Assembly (NCBI RefSeq): GCF_964204865.1
Contig: NC_135252.1
Coordinates: 7,461,383 to 7,525,382, forward strand
Origin: Styela clava
Lineage: Eukaryota; Chordata; Ascidiacea; Stolidobranchia; Styelidae
Length of the DNA: 64,000 nucleotides
Direction of reading: 5' to 3'
The notes beneath the pieces were generated by a model. The model ran no database searches and was not told where the DNA came from. It saw nothing but the letters and a program-made list of their open reading frames with translations. Below are positions 29,501-50,438 of the stretch, one piece after another; positions within the stretch are counted from its first letter, which is position 1; each line of letters opens with the position of its first letter. Position numbers and translations under genes: made by a program.

Positions 29501-32500
29501 TCTATAAGTTGAAGCGATGAAGCGATATTATGCATTATTCCAACTTGTAGTCTTTGAATCTGAAATTCCAGACGATTTTAATTGTTAAGTTACAACCAAA
29601 TGTAACAACCCAAGCTTTGATTTGCAAAATTACTTGTGTGCTTCTGTACTTATTCAGCTAATGTTTTGAATATGTTTATTTTTTACATATATAGATTTAA
29701 GGAGTGCTGAAGTGGATTGTGTAACATTGGGTCAGTATATGCAACCAACGAAAAGACATGTAAAAGTAAGAGTTCTTTTACTGCTATATTATTAATGTGT
29801 TAATAATACCAACAATCAGTGTTCACTATTAGCGCACTTTTTTGCGAAAATTGCGAAGCACTTTCGCAACTTATTTTAGGGACTGCGAAATAGCACTTTT
29901 TTCCGATTTTGAATGGAATAAAAATTCAAAGTTAACAAATATTTTCGAGTATTAAGTTGACAAATAAGTAACATACTGGTACTTTTGTAACTCAATTCTG
30001 CATATCATAACGATATTTACCGGAATTCTAACCTATGAGATGCAGACATAGGAGATAAAGCTTTTGCATTAACGGCAAAATTCTTGTTTATAATATGATT
30101 ATTATACAAGCACACGAATTCCGCTTCTCCCGGGGCGTTTCTTTGAACGAGAGTGGTCATGTGACTATCAATGATATCGATGAATTCAAAATGACTATAA
30201 AAAGTGTTAGTAACGTGTTATAGTCACTTTGGATGAATTGTGACCAAACTGCACGATTTTCAAATCAGACGAAACTTTTAGCAGCATGTCACAGATTTGC
30301 AAAATCAACAAATTCACAAAATACCATTAAGTGCCATTTTATTGTAATCACAATGTTGAAAGGACGTGGCATTTTCCGGAATTTTGCGATATTTACACAA
30401 CTATTTCTCATTGATATGCGAGGAGGGGTGGGCAAAATTCAATATTTTTTTAAATCGAATATTTTTAAGGAGTACCGAATAAACGTGGTGGAAACATTAA
30501 AAAATCGGCAACAAAGCCTTTTTACTGGTTAATTCCGTTGTAATCGCTAATTGTTCTTGTCACCGATCGTTTTGGCGGCGATATCCAGGTTTTGGGTAAT
30601 CTATATTCCCGCCCTCTCTTTTTTACAAATATATATATGAATTCTTGTGGGTCGGCGGACATCGAAGTTTTATATTTCGTGTTTACCCGTTCGTTCACAT
30701 CGGCAACAAATTAACATTTGCGCTGGCTTTAATATTACCTATCAAGATTTGTAAATTTACCGTCCCAATTTTATGCGCATGGTAATATTATTGTCCATAC
30801 CGTGATGCAGATATTTATTAAGACGATAATTAACTTTCTCATGTATTTCTATGGTGATAAACTTCGCAAATCTGAAATTGTGCCAATCCTGAATGTTGAT
30901 TTAAAATAGTGATTGAATAATTCGGCTATAAAGGCATTTCTGCGTGGTCATAAGACGAGATGACGTTAATGAACAGCACTTCTTTTACAGGATATTTTAC
31001 GTATGCGACTTAATGCTAAAAAGATTGGGCTCGAGTGCCTAATAGAGGTCAGGCGCTAATTGTAACTAATTCCCTCAAGTTTCAACTTGTTTACAACAAA
31101 ACAATACCCCGGCGATGATTATAGCTAAAATGTTACCGAGCAATTCACAATTTTATTTATGGAATTTGCAAATTCACCAGTTTCTTGACGATTTTGATAC
31201 TGTCACGCCCTAATTATTAGTGCAAAAAATACTCCCCTTCTTCCGCGGCGGTTTGACGGGTTCTTTGTTCCATTCTTCAGAAAGTTCTGACACGGGGGAT
31301 ATAGAATACTGAATCTGGAGGGTTGAATCCCTGTCCACTTACTGGTGATTTTCCGTTTTGAAATGCGTGAAACATTCTCTATTTTAAATTAAATGACGTT
31401 TCGCGGGCTAGAGTTCTCCCCGAAAATGATGTGTTCCATTAGTTAGACGATAGATAAAACATTAAATTAATAATTTTCGTGACGCCCCGTTTTCGAAAAT
31501 ACAAAGTTATATCGCAAAAAAAGGCGTTATGATACATTTGGAATGAAACATTATTTACGGTGAATTCAGATCACATTTTACTCTCCATGACACCCGGTAT
31601 CCGAAAATACAGTTGTATCTCGAAAAATGTGTTTTGTTACATTTAAAATAAAACATTTTTGCGATTAATTTAGATTAGATCATATTTTGCTTTTCACGAC
31701 ACCCGTTTCCGAAAATACAAGGTTATATCGCGAAAATGTGTTTTGTTACATTTAAAATAAAACATTTTTGCGATTAATTTAGATCATATTTTACTTTTCA
31801 GGACACCCGTTTTCGAAAATACAAGGTTATATCGCAAAATGTGTTTTGTTACATTTAAAATAAAACATTTTTGCAATTAATTTAGACCAAATTTTACCTT
31901 TCACGGCAACCCGTTTCCGAAAATACAAAGTTATATCACAAAAAATGCGTTTTGTTACATTTATTTTGCATTCCCAATAAAATACATATTTTCCCTAATT
32001 AAGGTCGTCGATGAACCTGTTCCTGTCGTTCAAGCTCGACACACGTTTGGACGAGTGTGGGGCGGTTTTTTGATCGACGATAAATTAAAAAGTTGCCACA
32101 CGTTATTTGTATAACGATAATAACTGAAAATTAAGATTTTATAATAGAAGTGAATTTGTCTCAAGATGGTATTTTACGATTCCTGCCCACAGAAAATAAA
32201 CACGCTGACAGGCTTGGTTATAATTGATATTCGTTTAATTTATTTTACACTATTAATAAACGCGCCACACCAATTGCGACCATATAAATTGCAGTCGCAT
32301 CGGTATGGACTGTATGTTTTTGGCGCTCTCAAATTAATAATAATTTTCAACAACAATTTGTTTACAATTTTAACATTCCGCCGGCCATGTATGGTCGAAT
32401 AAAATGTTCACATATTCGAAACATGACTTGGCCAAGGATGGAAGGGATCACTAAAGAGCTAATAGAAAGTACATACGCGAGGGTATGATATTAATATCGA

Positions 32501-34767
32501 GAATATTTGTGAGCATATCACTGGACGAAAATATTTTGCACCCGGCTGTTTGTTGGCAGAACTACGATACGCTAAAGTTAATTGATCGAATACAGGGAAG
32601 TATTTATTTATCATCTCACTTGCGAACATCGAGGTTTTGGAGGAATTGTACGATCATGTTGTCTTTCTTAAATAATAACTTTTTCAATAAATGTTCATTT
32701 TACTTTTGCGTCTTTATTATATGTCTGGTTTTCATTTATTTTAAATTCGAAATTGTCCGAAATACTCCAACAGGTGTATAGGTACAATAATAATAGTACT
32801 TACCAAAGTACCTACCAGGGAAGTTTAATACACACGATGTGTAAAGGGCGTCGTAACTCCCGTTTATTAATTATAAATTTTTTTACATTCTGCTTAAAAA
32901 ACAACGGCAGTCATCTCACGTAACTCTCGCGACCAAATCTTTTTTGTTTTGTATGGCATCGTCTTGGCGACGAATTTATTGCCGACTGAATTTTAATTGT
33001 GTTTTAGGTTAGTTATTTTCTGTTTGTTGGTTTCTAAACTTTACAAACTTGGGTAGCAATTACTATTAATGTGAGATTTGTGCATATGAACCATTGATTA
33101 TCGCGACTGGATGTCCGATATCTGAGAATGCGTAATTCTCTTTCAACATTAATTTTCAGGATATCAGCGTTCATGTGATCGAATAAAAATTATTTATCAA
33201 ATTGATTGGTATTTCGAGACACTCTCAAAATTATTTGGGATCCATTATCATATCATTCGTTTATTTTTTATATTCATGTTTTTCTCAAGAATCACCCTCG
33301 TTATATTTAGTGTACCTTCGCAAAAGAAAACTCTTTGATGTCATCGTTCCTATTAGTGTAATTGAAATATATGGAAACCTCGCAAGTGGCGTTGTGATGC
33401 GAATATTTGATACTAGGTCAGCAGCATTACAAAGAGTGCTATTTATGAATGCTGAAAGTACATGACATTACTAAACATTTTGCCAATATATGATGTTTTC
33501 TGCCCGATTTAAACTAACTCGCACGCAAACCAAGGCATGTGGACATTTAAAAATTAGTTGTCTTTGGGTAAGCTCTGAAATAGTATAATATAAATGTAAA
33601 TGAGAAATTAGGTCACGCTAGCTCACGAAACGGGAGGATTTTTAAAGTGATCTTGTGTAATATTTCGGAGAAAAAAGTTTGAAAGGAAAGTAGGTCAACC
33701 TATCTCCTAAAACAGGGGAGTATCCTGCATAATATTTCGGAGGGAACGTAGGTTAACCTATCTTTTAAAACAGCGGGTGGCGACTTTCAAAGTGGTTCAA
33801 AATCACAAATTAATAATTATCAGATTAGGTTTGGGGATGAATCGAAAAGTTGAATTTCCAGCGCACCTAACCCTAATTAGTTGATTGCTATTTATATTTG
33901 GGGGGGGGGGGGGATTATTTTGCACCGGTTTGGTACAAACGATCCACCCTGTAACAAATATGGTTTCCAGCCGGCCTCGTGTCTGTTAGATGGAAGGAGT
34001 AACAAATGTGAAAGTCTATGCTGTTTACGCCAGTAAGCAACTGACACCGTGATACATTGCATGAAAGTTTTGTCCGTGGCAGGTGTTAGCAGATGTCATT
34101 TCGTTGCCGATGAATTCGCTTGTTTTAATTAAACATGAATTCGCTTAAAGGGAACTCGGTTAACGAAAAGGCTTCTCTTTAATTCATAATATTAACCGGA
34201 GGAGCGCTTTTTCGAGTATCTATGCCGTTTTGAATGGGTTATATGAAAGGCTAGGGCACCTAACTTGTTAAAATCGGCAAAAGCACTTTCGCACTTTTTT
34301 TTTGGACTGCGAAGCACTTTCGCACTCATAATTTGCTTAGAGTTAACACTGCCAACAATCGTTTTCTCTTATAAAAATCTGTGTCTCTGTGACCCATGAT
34401 TTTACTGGTTTTGATGAAAATTCTATTTCGTGCACATTTTTTACTGCTTAACCTAAATGTTGATGAATAAAAAGCATCACATTCCGTTGAATATTGACAG
34501 CTCCATATGCCTTTACTTAGATTATCCTATATTCAGAAACTATTCTTACAAAACCACAATATTATTTCGCTATATTGGTAATGTAAATTCATCATATTTT
34601 AGGTGAAAGAATATGTCACTCCAGAGAAGTTCAAACACTGGGAAGATGTTGGGAAGGATTTAGGATTCTTATATACTGCCAGTGGTCCACTCGTTCGTTC
34701 TTCATATAAAGCTGGGGAATTTTTTATCAAAAATCTTTTGGATAAACGGAAGACATCTGCACTATAA
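26570..34767 (+). CDS. LIAS: Lipoyl synthase, mitochondrial (8 exons)
   Basis: A radical-SAM enzyme that inserts two sulfur atoms into protein-bound octanoyl groups to make the lipoyl cofactor of pyruvate and 2-oxoglutarate dehydrogenases and the glycine cleavage system. Exons: 26570-26626, 26720-26907, 27405-27579, 27819-27975, 28581-28767, 29118-29263, 29695-29765, 34603-34767; the frame is kept at all junctions, giving 381 residues (human 372). Exon 1 ([19 protein letters not shown]) is a basic, acid-poor mitochondrial presequence. The auxiliary cluster cysteines are in [13 protein letters not shown] (C115, C120, C126). The radical-SAM CX3CX2C is [14 protein letters not shown] (C146, C150, C153). 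[27 protein letters not shown] and [15 protein letters not shown] complete the family pattern, including the C-terminal RSS. Intron 7 is 4.8 kb because of a hAT insertion. Confidence 0.96.
28244..28389 (+). repeat. tRNA-derived SINE-like repeat (family C) in LIAS intron 4
   Basis: Reads TGGGCCTAGTGATTAAAGTG (A-box-like) and, about 55 bp later, TATTGGGTTTAAATTGTATG (B-box-like), then GCCCACC. An inverted relative with better boxes is at 45,012-45,082. The arrangement matches a tRNA-derived SINE head with a short body after it. It is too diverged to be a functional tRNA gene. Confidence 0.5.
29817..34351. mobile_element. Non-autonomous hAT element, 4,535 bp, in LIAS intron 7
   Basis: The left end begins CAGTGTTCACTATTAGCGCA and the reverse complement of the right end begins CAGTGTTAACTCTAAGCAAA. 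Subterminal regions on both sides hold repeated GCGAAGCACTTTCGCA motifs (29,850-29,900 and 34,275-34,330), as expected for hAT transposase binding sites. A perfect 8-bp target duplication flanks it. Inside, no ORF above about 100 codons exists and none resembles a hAT transposase, so it must be mobilised in trans or be dead. It contains a five-unit tandem array (31,480-31,975) and a 13-base G run (33,900-33,912). The intact duplication and well-matched ends suggest a rather recent insertion. Confidence 0.92.
31480..31975 (+). repeat. Tandem array of five ~106-bp units inside the hAT element
   Basis: Units begin near 31480, 31588, 31697, 31800 and 31904. Each has a GACACCCGTTTCCGAAAATA block, then a TTATATCGC stretch, then GTTTTGTTACATTTAAAATA and ACATTTTTGCGATTAATTTA. 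Units 3 and 4 are the most similar, units 1 and 5 the most diverged, as expected for expansion from the middle. Confidence 0.9.
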
Positions 34768-35084
34768 TATAACTTCTTGCAAGTCGAGATATTTGGAGAA
34801 TTCAGCCTACATTATTTGTTGCCCACTTGTCACAAATGCTGTCCATTATCAATTCAAAAATAGTACTACTGAAGTAACCATCCATTTGGTAGCAGTAATG
34901 TGCTTTGTGGAAAATTCTGAGTAAACCCTGTTCCTTACGAGTCTTTATGCATGTTAATATAATACTCTATTCTACTATACACATGTTGCGTTATTTATTG
35001 TATAAATATATTTAGCCAAATAAACGACTAAATAACTGAGCTGGTTGATGTATAGATATAAGTATATATATAAGATGGGAAGTG
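34768..35084 (+). other. LIAS 3' untranslated region
   Basis: Follows the stop TAA at 34765-34767. A poly(A) signal AATAAA at 35019-35024 is followed by a GT-rich GGTTGATGT, so the mRNA probably ends near 35,040. Confidence 0.6.
35019..35024 (+). terminator. Polyadenylation signal of LIAS
   Basis: AATAAA 252 bp after the LIAS stop codon, with a downstream GT-rich element about 20 bp later. Confidence 0.6.
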
Positions 35085-35312
35085 GGTACTCCCTAAGTAT
35101 GTGAACCAAGATGGTGGACACCGGGACGTAGTACGTTTACCAGATTAGGGTTAGGCCATAATTTCCGGTACGAATACTACGGAGGTTACTTGGCTAGTTC
35201 CCGAACTCGTAATAGACCTGAAATAAGGAAAATTGGAATAAAATTATGGCGCAGCCTGGTACACATACTACATTCCGGTGTCTGCCATCTTGGTTCACAT
35301 ACTTGGGGAGTA
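35085..35312. mobile_element. MITE family B variant with long terminal inverted repeats
   Basis: The left end TACTCCCTAAGTATGTGAAC then CAAGATGGTGGACACCGG is matched in inverted form at the right end, with about 90% identity over roughly 40 bp, and weaker symmetry continues inwards through TACCAG and GGCCATAATTT. It shares the AGATTAGGGTTAGGCC interior with the other copies but has inverted halves, so it looks like a foldback derivative. TA dinucleotides at both outer ends are compatible with a TA target site. Confidence 0.75.
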
Positions 35313-38201
35313 TCGGGAAGTGTATCCCTAATTCAGTGCAGATGGAGACAATAAGAGGTAGATGGTGGAGGTATTTGGGAATGGGTTCTGTGTAGAAATT
35401 TTACCCATTCCCACAATCTAATCACATGCTTACCACCGATTATGAAACATTGCATAGATTCTCAGTCCAGGTTTAACTATGTTCTGAATGTTTCAGATTT
35501 TTTCTGTAGGTACTTGTATCTCATGTGTATGTGAAAACAAATCTGCTTACTGCTCTATCACTGCAAGCCTTCAGATATTTTTTTGCCTATAACTAGCCAT
35601 ATCTTAATTTCTAACCAATCTCTGTTTACATGACCATCCCCGTCATAATTGACAAACAAAGCTTTTTAGAAAGAAGTCTAAATATAACCCAAACTTGGAC
35701 AAAGGTTGAACAAAATTTTGTGCTGAGAAGTTGGCATCGTACTTACCGGTAAATCACAACGAGAATGTAATAAGTTGATACTGTTATTGACCCACACCCC
35801 GTTACAGCTAATACAAGAAAAAATTGTCTTACGTAGGCTGTATTTCGTCAGTCGATTCTGGAAACTGTACAATGTGAGAAATATGTGACGCACACAAAAT
35901 ATACTGATTTACTTATGCCTCAAAAAAAAAATTTGAAAAAGTAAGCCAAATCGCCTGGTAACATATCAAGTTAAACAAGCTTTAATAGAACTCCACACGA
36001 ATACAAATATCGAACAAATTATTGTGAGTGATTTATCCAAATGATATTTAAGAAATGCATATACAAGAATATTCTTCGTTTGTATTTTGCACTCAGCAAC
36101 TATTTTTCAGAGAATGTCCTGTATTTATTTCATATCAACTCTGATATTTAAAATAAAGTTATCCTGAGAGGGTCAAAAACTAAGATATTTGATATGAAGG
36201 TATATCAAAAAATTATCTGCTGGATGAATGGAAGTTAATCATATTTTAATCATTTATGAGCTTAAAATAAACGCAGCTTGGAAACTAGCTTGGTTAATTT
36301 ATTTCTCTATACTGTTACTGTGGTATTAATAAAAAGGCAGCAATTATTACTACACCAACTTTGACTAAATACGTTGCGTAACAATATTCTGTTCAATATG
36401 CCAAAATATAATAATTACCAGGCTATGAGAATCAATAATGCCTGAACATATCATTATAGAATAGATCAAGAAAATAGTAAAAAAATAAGCAAAAACATCA
36501 AAATTTATTAGTGGTGAATACAGTTAGCAACACTACTACATCACATCACAAAAATGTGCAGTGGTGAACAACTATTAGCCATCTCAAATCTTCAGGTCTG
36601 AAAAAGACCAGGAGAGGTCTAGGCCCAAGTAAGGCATACTAAACACAGCATACATACACCTAACTACAGTACTTCCAAATCTTTGTAAAGATATAAAAAT
36701 CACAAACTTGGACAATTTCATTACAGCCAATGTGAGCATCTTGTGAATTATGCTCATTTTAAATCTCAAGTAAAATTAATATTGATTTAGATTGATTATT
36801 TATTAAGACTCACTTCAGTGTATAGAATTGTAAATATGAAGACTATAATGCTTGGAATGGTGTAGGATATATTATGCAAAATTTTGATGTGACGGGGACC
36901 ATGAGTTTGAAAAAGGTATAGATTGTGGTCTACTATTACTATTAGAATAAACAATGTTGAATGCAGACTAGGGAAAGCTGGTTGAACCAACAGCAGAATA
37001 TTGAAAAAGTCCCAAAAGGTTGAACCAGTGGGTTGTACATGAGGCCACAAGCACCTCCTTTGGCTTTGTACGTCTTTCAACGGTTCAACACGTAATATTC
37101 CTTTAAACCCAGGGCTGTATTTTTGCAAGCCGAAGGCTGTAAACCAGTACTTTTATGAACCTACAGTAGGTCCCAAAGAAGCGTCATCAATTACAAATTG
37201 AAAAGATATATGAACCAAGGTCAACGCATAAGGATTACTTTGATTATTGCCACTTTAACTGTAAACATTTTTTTGATACTCAAAATTTTTATTAAATAGA
37301 GGTTGGGTTGGTCCCAAGATTGTCTTTGACGCTTTTTTGAAAGGTTGAGAACCATTACTGTAGATGGCGAGAACTTTTTAGGACTAACATGCATGAATCA
37401 AATATCGCAATTATAGTGGTTGATTACATTTTACCGCACATACAAAAGACCTCCATTAACATTCGAGGATATGCCCAGATGCTAACTAATGTGCCCACCA
37501 CTGACACTGTGAAGATACAAAGCAAGACTTTTTGACGACTGTTATTCATGGATTGTCACATTTGGGCAGAATTTTATAAAGCAAAAGCACATCTATACCT
37601 ACTGCACGTATATGTACCATAAACATAATATCAAAAAACAAAATCATTAATTGAAAAAGCTGATTATTTCAGTATATATATAAATGTTACTTATGTATAT
37701 ATATACTGTATATACAAAAAATTGCTAGCTATACAGAAAATTGAAAACAACAAAATTCCAACTACTACTATCGTGAATACAAAGTAATGTTAAACTAAAT
37801 TTTTTAAGATGAAAAACATCCTTTAGCATTATATTTATTACTAAATGGAATGTATAGGTTGGGTTGGGCCCAGGGATGTCCAAAACAAATCAGATGTTCA
37901 AGGTTGGTTGTATTCCATATAACATATTCTTCTGGAAATAAAGCAAGAATTGAGAACATTGAAAAAATCCTTGAAATGCCATTTAAGCATGCAAGACATG
38001 GGTGGATTAAAAAGGCTTGAAGTAACGCTCGATATTTGTATGTAATAGAAAATAACTCGTAATCAGTCCAATTTTTTTTTTAAATACTCGTATATATCTT
38101 AAATGTACATTTCTGCGTGAATTCTCCTATTGAACATGAGCCAATTGAGAGAACATATTCCACCTATTTTATGTTTTTTTTCTTTTTTTTTTCATTTTCA
38201 G
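35313..38201. other. Interval between LIAS and ERK, left part
   Basis: No gene recognised. At 37,310-37,356 the minus strand reads CAGTAATGGTTCTCAACCTT, a hAT-end-like sequence similar to the one at 1-71; no partner end was found. One TACCGGTA octamer is at 35744. The ORF on the minus strand at 36,796-37,128 has no recognisable domain. Confidence 0.45.
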
Positions 38202-38252
38202 GAAGATGAATTATTCAGTTTTGGCCATCCCTGGAACTTGGGCCACTTCTAG
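38202..38252 (+). CDS. Orphan terminal-exon-like segment
   Basis: A very strong 3' splice site (about 40 bases of T-rich tract, then TTTCAG ending at 38201) is followed by an open frame of 16 codons encoding EDELFSFGHPWNLGHF and a TAG stop. An AATAAA poly(A) signal begins only 5 bp later. This is how a short last coding exon looks. I could not find upstream exons on the plus strand, and the peptide is not part of LIAS. It may be a decayed exon, an alternative last exon, or chance. Confidence 0.3.
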   Translation, partial: EDELFSFGHPWNLGHF

Positions 38253-38256
38253 ACAA

Positions 38257-38262
38257 AATAAA
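38257..38262 (+). terminator. Possible polyadenylation signal after the orphan exon
   Basis: AATAAA immediately after the TAG that ends the exon-like segment at 38202-38252. Meaningful only if that exon is real. Confidence 0.3.
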
Positions 38263-39503
38263 GTTGACTCCACAAAATCATAAACCAGTGAGCTAGAATG
38301 GTATTTGCTGTACTTTCTAACAAGTTTATGACATACTTTTCAAGCCAATATTTTTAAAAATATCGTTAGTTTTTATTGTACTATTAACTGGTCGAAATCA
38401 AATTGTTTTAGCTTACTATAAAGAATCTTAGCACTATAAAATTGTAGTTTTAATATTGAAATATAGGCTGTTGAAAAAGCTATTCATTAACTCACACTTG
38501 AATGCATATAAGACAAATATTTTGGGGATTGGTTAGGTAATCACCTAGTGTCAATAATGAGATGAGGTACCAGCATGTTTTGAAAGTCAACAACATAAGC
38601 ACCAAATTTGTGTGAGGGAACAATTTGATAGTTTATTAGATTTTAATATGATGATACTATATTAGAATATAGCAGGGGTATGTGAACTGACAAAAAAAGT
38701 GAAATTGTCCTCATGCTTATGCTGAGTCTGATGTAGTTTGTTACTACATTAAAATCTTTCATTCTCATTACTGAAATGAAAACTTATGAACGGCTTTAGA
38801 TGATCCGAAATTTAGAACACCAATTTTGGCCGATCCGGCTAGCAAAAATTATTTTAGCAACAAAAAATTAGAAAAAGCATACACCGGTAATAAGATTATG
38901 TTGAATTTCATTAGACAGTGCAAAAGTTGAAACTGTATCAAGATTTTGACATACATAAAATTAATATCAGGAACTCGATGGAAACAAAAACATATTTTCA
39001 TGCAGAAAACTATAAAGACATAATATTTAAACAAACTTGACAACAATGATTACATTTTTTGGTTGGAACTTATAAAGGTTCACTCTTGAGTCAAATCAAA
39101 GAAATTCTTGGTTATCATTGACTATGCATATTCACAATGCTATGACAAAAATTGAACAATTGAATTCATCGAAAAAAGTAGTTGTAGCATTGTGATGTCA
39201 AAATATAAAATACAACTTCTAACAAGAAAAAAAAGGAGAATATATAGCGATGTTAAACAACAAGAGTTGGTAAGGAAGAGCATGGATTCTGTCGAGTAAA
39301 CGGCAGTGCAGTGCTCGAATCAAACATATGATACCAGATCAGAAGAATTGATGCTGAAAAGTAAATTTTAAATTTCTATAAAAAAAGTACAAATACAACC
39401 CAATTTAAAGAATATAATGATTCATGTTTTAGAAAATGTGGTAGCACTTGAATTAAAATTGATGTCAGTGCACAATTAAACTGTAGTGTAGGGGATTTCT
39501 AGC
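38263..39503. other. Interval between LIAS and ERK, right part
   Basis: AT-rich without coding signal. Its right part is probably the 3'UTR or downstream flank of the minus-strand ERK gene. Confidence 0.4.
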
Positions 39504-39698
39504 TACTTCCGTAGTCTGTGTACCAGGTTAGGGTTAGACCATAATTTTATGCCGATTTTCCTTTTTGTAGTTATATTACGAGTTTGGGAACTGTCTGTCT
39601 GCCCTTCCCATAGGTTTCAGTCCCTTCACACAACTTGATGTAAAGTAGGCGAACAAAATTATCCACCTCCATATCGGTACACACACTTCTGCAGCGCC
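39504..39698 (+). mobile_element. MITE family B, copy 5
   Basis: Starts TACTTCCGTAGTCTGTGTAC with an AGGTTAGGGTTAGACC interior, a GAGTTTGGGAACTGTCTGT block, and ends GGTACACACACTTCTGCAG. Same orientation as the copy at 15,471. It lies about 270 bp beyond the ERK stop codon, possibly inside the ERK 3'UTR. Confidence 0.8.
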
Positions 39699-39968
39699 GA
39701 TTCTTATTATTATATTTAATGTATTCTAATTTGGAATTCCATGATTACAATCTTGAATTAACACAAGTTTCACACTTGAATTTTGAAATATAGTTCAACT
39801 ATTAAAATTGTAATAATCACATTAAAACTCAAACATAAAATATTTATTTAAATTTTAGTAGATTAAAAAAAGACTTGAAATTAACTAGACAGTCAGTCAA
39901 TGTTATCGTTATTCGAGTACGAGCTACAAAAACTAGGATTTCATACCTCCAAATCATGTAATTAATTC

Positions 39969-49120
<9,152 letters not shown>

Positions 49121-49200
49121 CAGGGGTGGCCAACCTGCTTTCGACCGCGGTCGACTAAAATCTTCAAAATAGCTCGCGATCGACTGATCAGTAACATGGG
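49121..49200 (+). mobile_element. hAT-like terminus
   Basis: Begins CAGGGGTGGCCAACCTGC and continues with inverted CGACCGCGGTCGAC and CTCGCGATCGAC blocks, the usual look of Charlie-like hAT ends (CAGGGGTGGSCAAMC). A matching right end was not found downstream, so the element is broken or highly diverged. Confidence 0.55.
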
Positions 49201-50329
49201 TATATATATATAACTAATGGGTACTGAATATACAAATGACTGCACTGCACACACGCATACGAAAAATTCCAACGCCCCAATAAGGTCGGCTCTGTAGGCG
49301 CATTTTCAATAAAAATCGTTCCATGTTATTTGTTAATGTAATTGTACCAGGAGTAAATTTTCATCGCTTATTTGAGATTTATTGAGTAATACGATTCAGA
49401 TCTACAGCATGCCTAATTTTCAGTCTTAAATGTTCCTCAAGAAATCTTGCCAAGTATCCATATTATTTAAACAGCGAAAAATAAATATTCTCAAACCATA
49501 TATGTTACACAACTGCTTAAACTTCCGTTCTAATTTACAATTGCCCTCTAGTTTACAGTCTTCGCTAACTTGGAATTATAAAAAATTTGGCATTCTAATG
49601 CCACTGCTGTCGTTGTGAATACAATTTATCACACTACTCTTGGAGTGAGACAATAACTTTCGCATACTGCAGAAGTTATTGTAAGATCGTTTCTCAGTCA
49701 AGACATACGACATTCGGCACGTTCATTTCTAAACCTTGGCAGCGATTAAACTTTCATTTGTTACGAAATAATAAGCGCTATCAGGTTTGCCCAGACTCAA
49801 ATACTGTATATCATATTTTGCGCATGTACAGTACTATATTCTTCCTTCGTAAAACTGGTTCAAGGCAAAATTTTAGGGTATGTTATTAAATTCACTCAAC
49901 ATCAGACATCAATTAGAACATAAAAGACATCAATTATAACAGTGAATGCAGACTCTTCCTTTACGAAACAGTCTTATAAACTAAGATGAAGCGCAATCTA
50001 AAAACGTTACCATGGGTTTACTTTGAAAAAAATAATCCCATTTACCGAAGAGAAAAATTTACCCTAGCATTCATTTTAGCAAAAAACCATCGGCAGGGGA
50101 GAATTTCGGTCATGTGATGGCTGACACATGTTAAATCATTATTGAGACAAGCATGGCGCAATCTGCAGAACTGCCTTTGTGCCAGCACTCTCGTTTCAGA
50201 CACAAATAGAGTGTTTGTTTTATTGAACCAAATGTCGGGACATCTTGGAATCGGAGAACTGTGCCCAACTGACATTCGCATTGGGAGTTGATGATGGAAG
50301 AAGCCGTAAACAACCAGCAGCTATTAATA
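49201..50329. other. Non-coding stretch
   Basis: No gene seen. The ORF at 49,430-49,618 has no motif. Confidence 0.4.
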
Positions 50330-50438
50330 CGCGAACCACCCTCCGGTGACAAGGAGTTCAGCCATTCTCTTGCACATAGTTAACCCCCACAGGATTCTGC
50401 GAACCCGCGCAGGGTAATCAGGGGCCACATCGCCGAGA
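50330..50438 (-). repeat. SINE-like repeat family A, 5' part, copy 3
   Basis: On the minus strand GTGCAAGAGAATGGCTGAAC and TCACCGGAGGGTGGTTCGCG match the start of family A at about 75-80%. Upstream of it is GGGTTCGCAGAATCC, a B-box-like sequence, so this copy keeps more of the putative tRNA-derived head than the others. The 3' body is missing. Confidence 0.6.

Larger units (their letters stand above)
29809..34359. repeat. 8-bp target-site duplication flanking the hAT element
   Basis: The octamer ccaacaat occurs at 29809-29816 and again at 34352-34359, exactly abutting the two ends of the inserted element. An 8-bp duplication is the hallmark of hAT insertion. Confidence 0.93.

Noticed and set aside
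30233-30532. 99-codon ORF inside the hAT element
   Set aside because: Checked as a possible transposase piece; it has neither a zinc finger nor hAT dimerisation motifs.
36796-37128. 110-codon minus-strand ORF
   Set aside because: Hydrophobic C-terminus looks membrane-like, but this is typical of T-rich DNA, and no splice partner or family motif was found.
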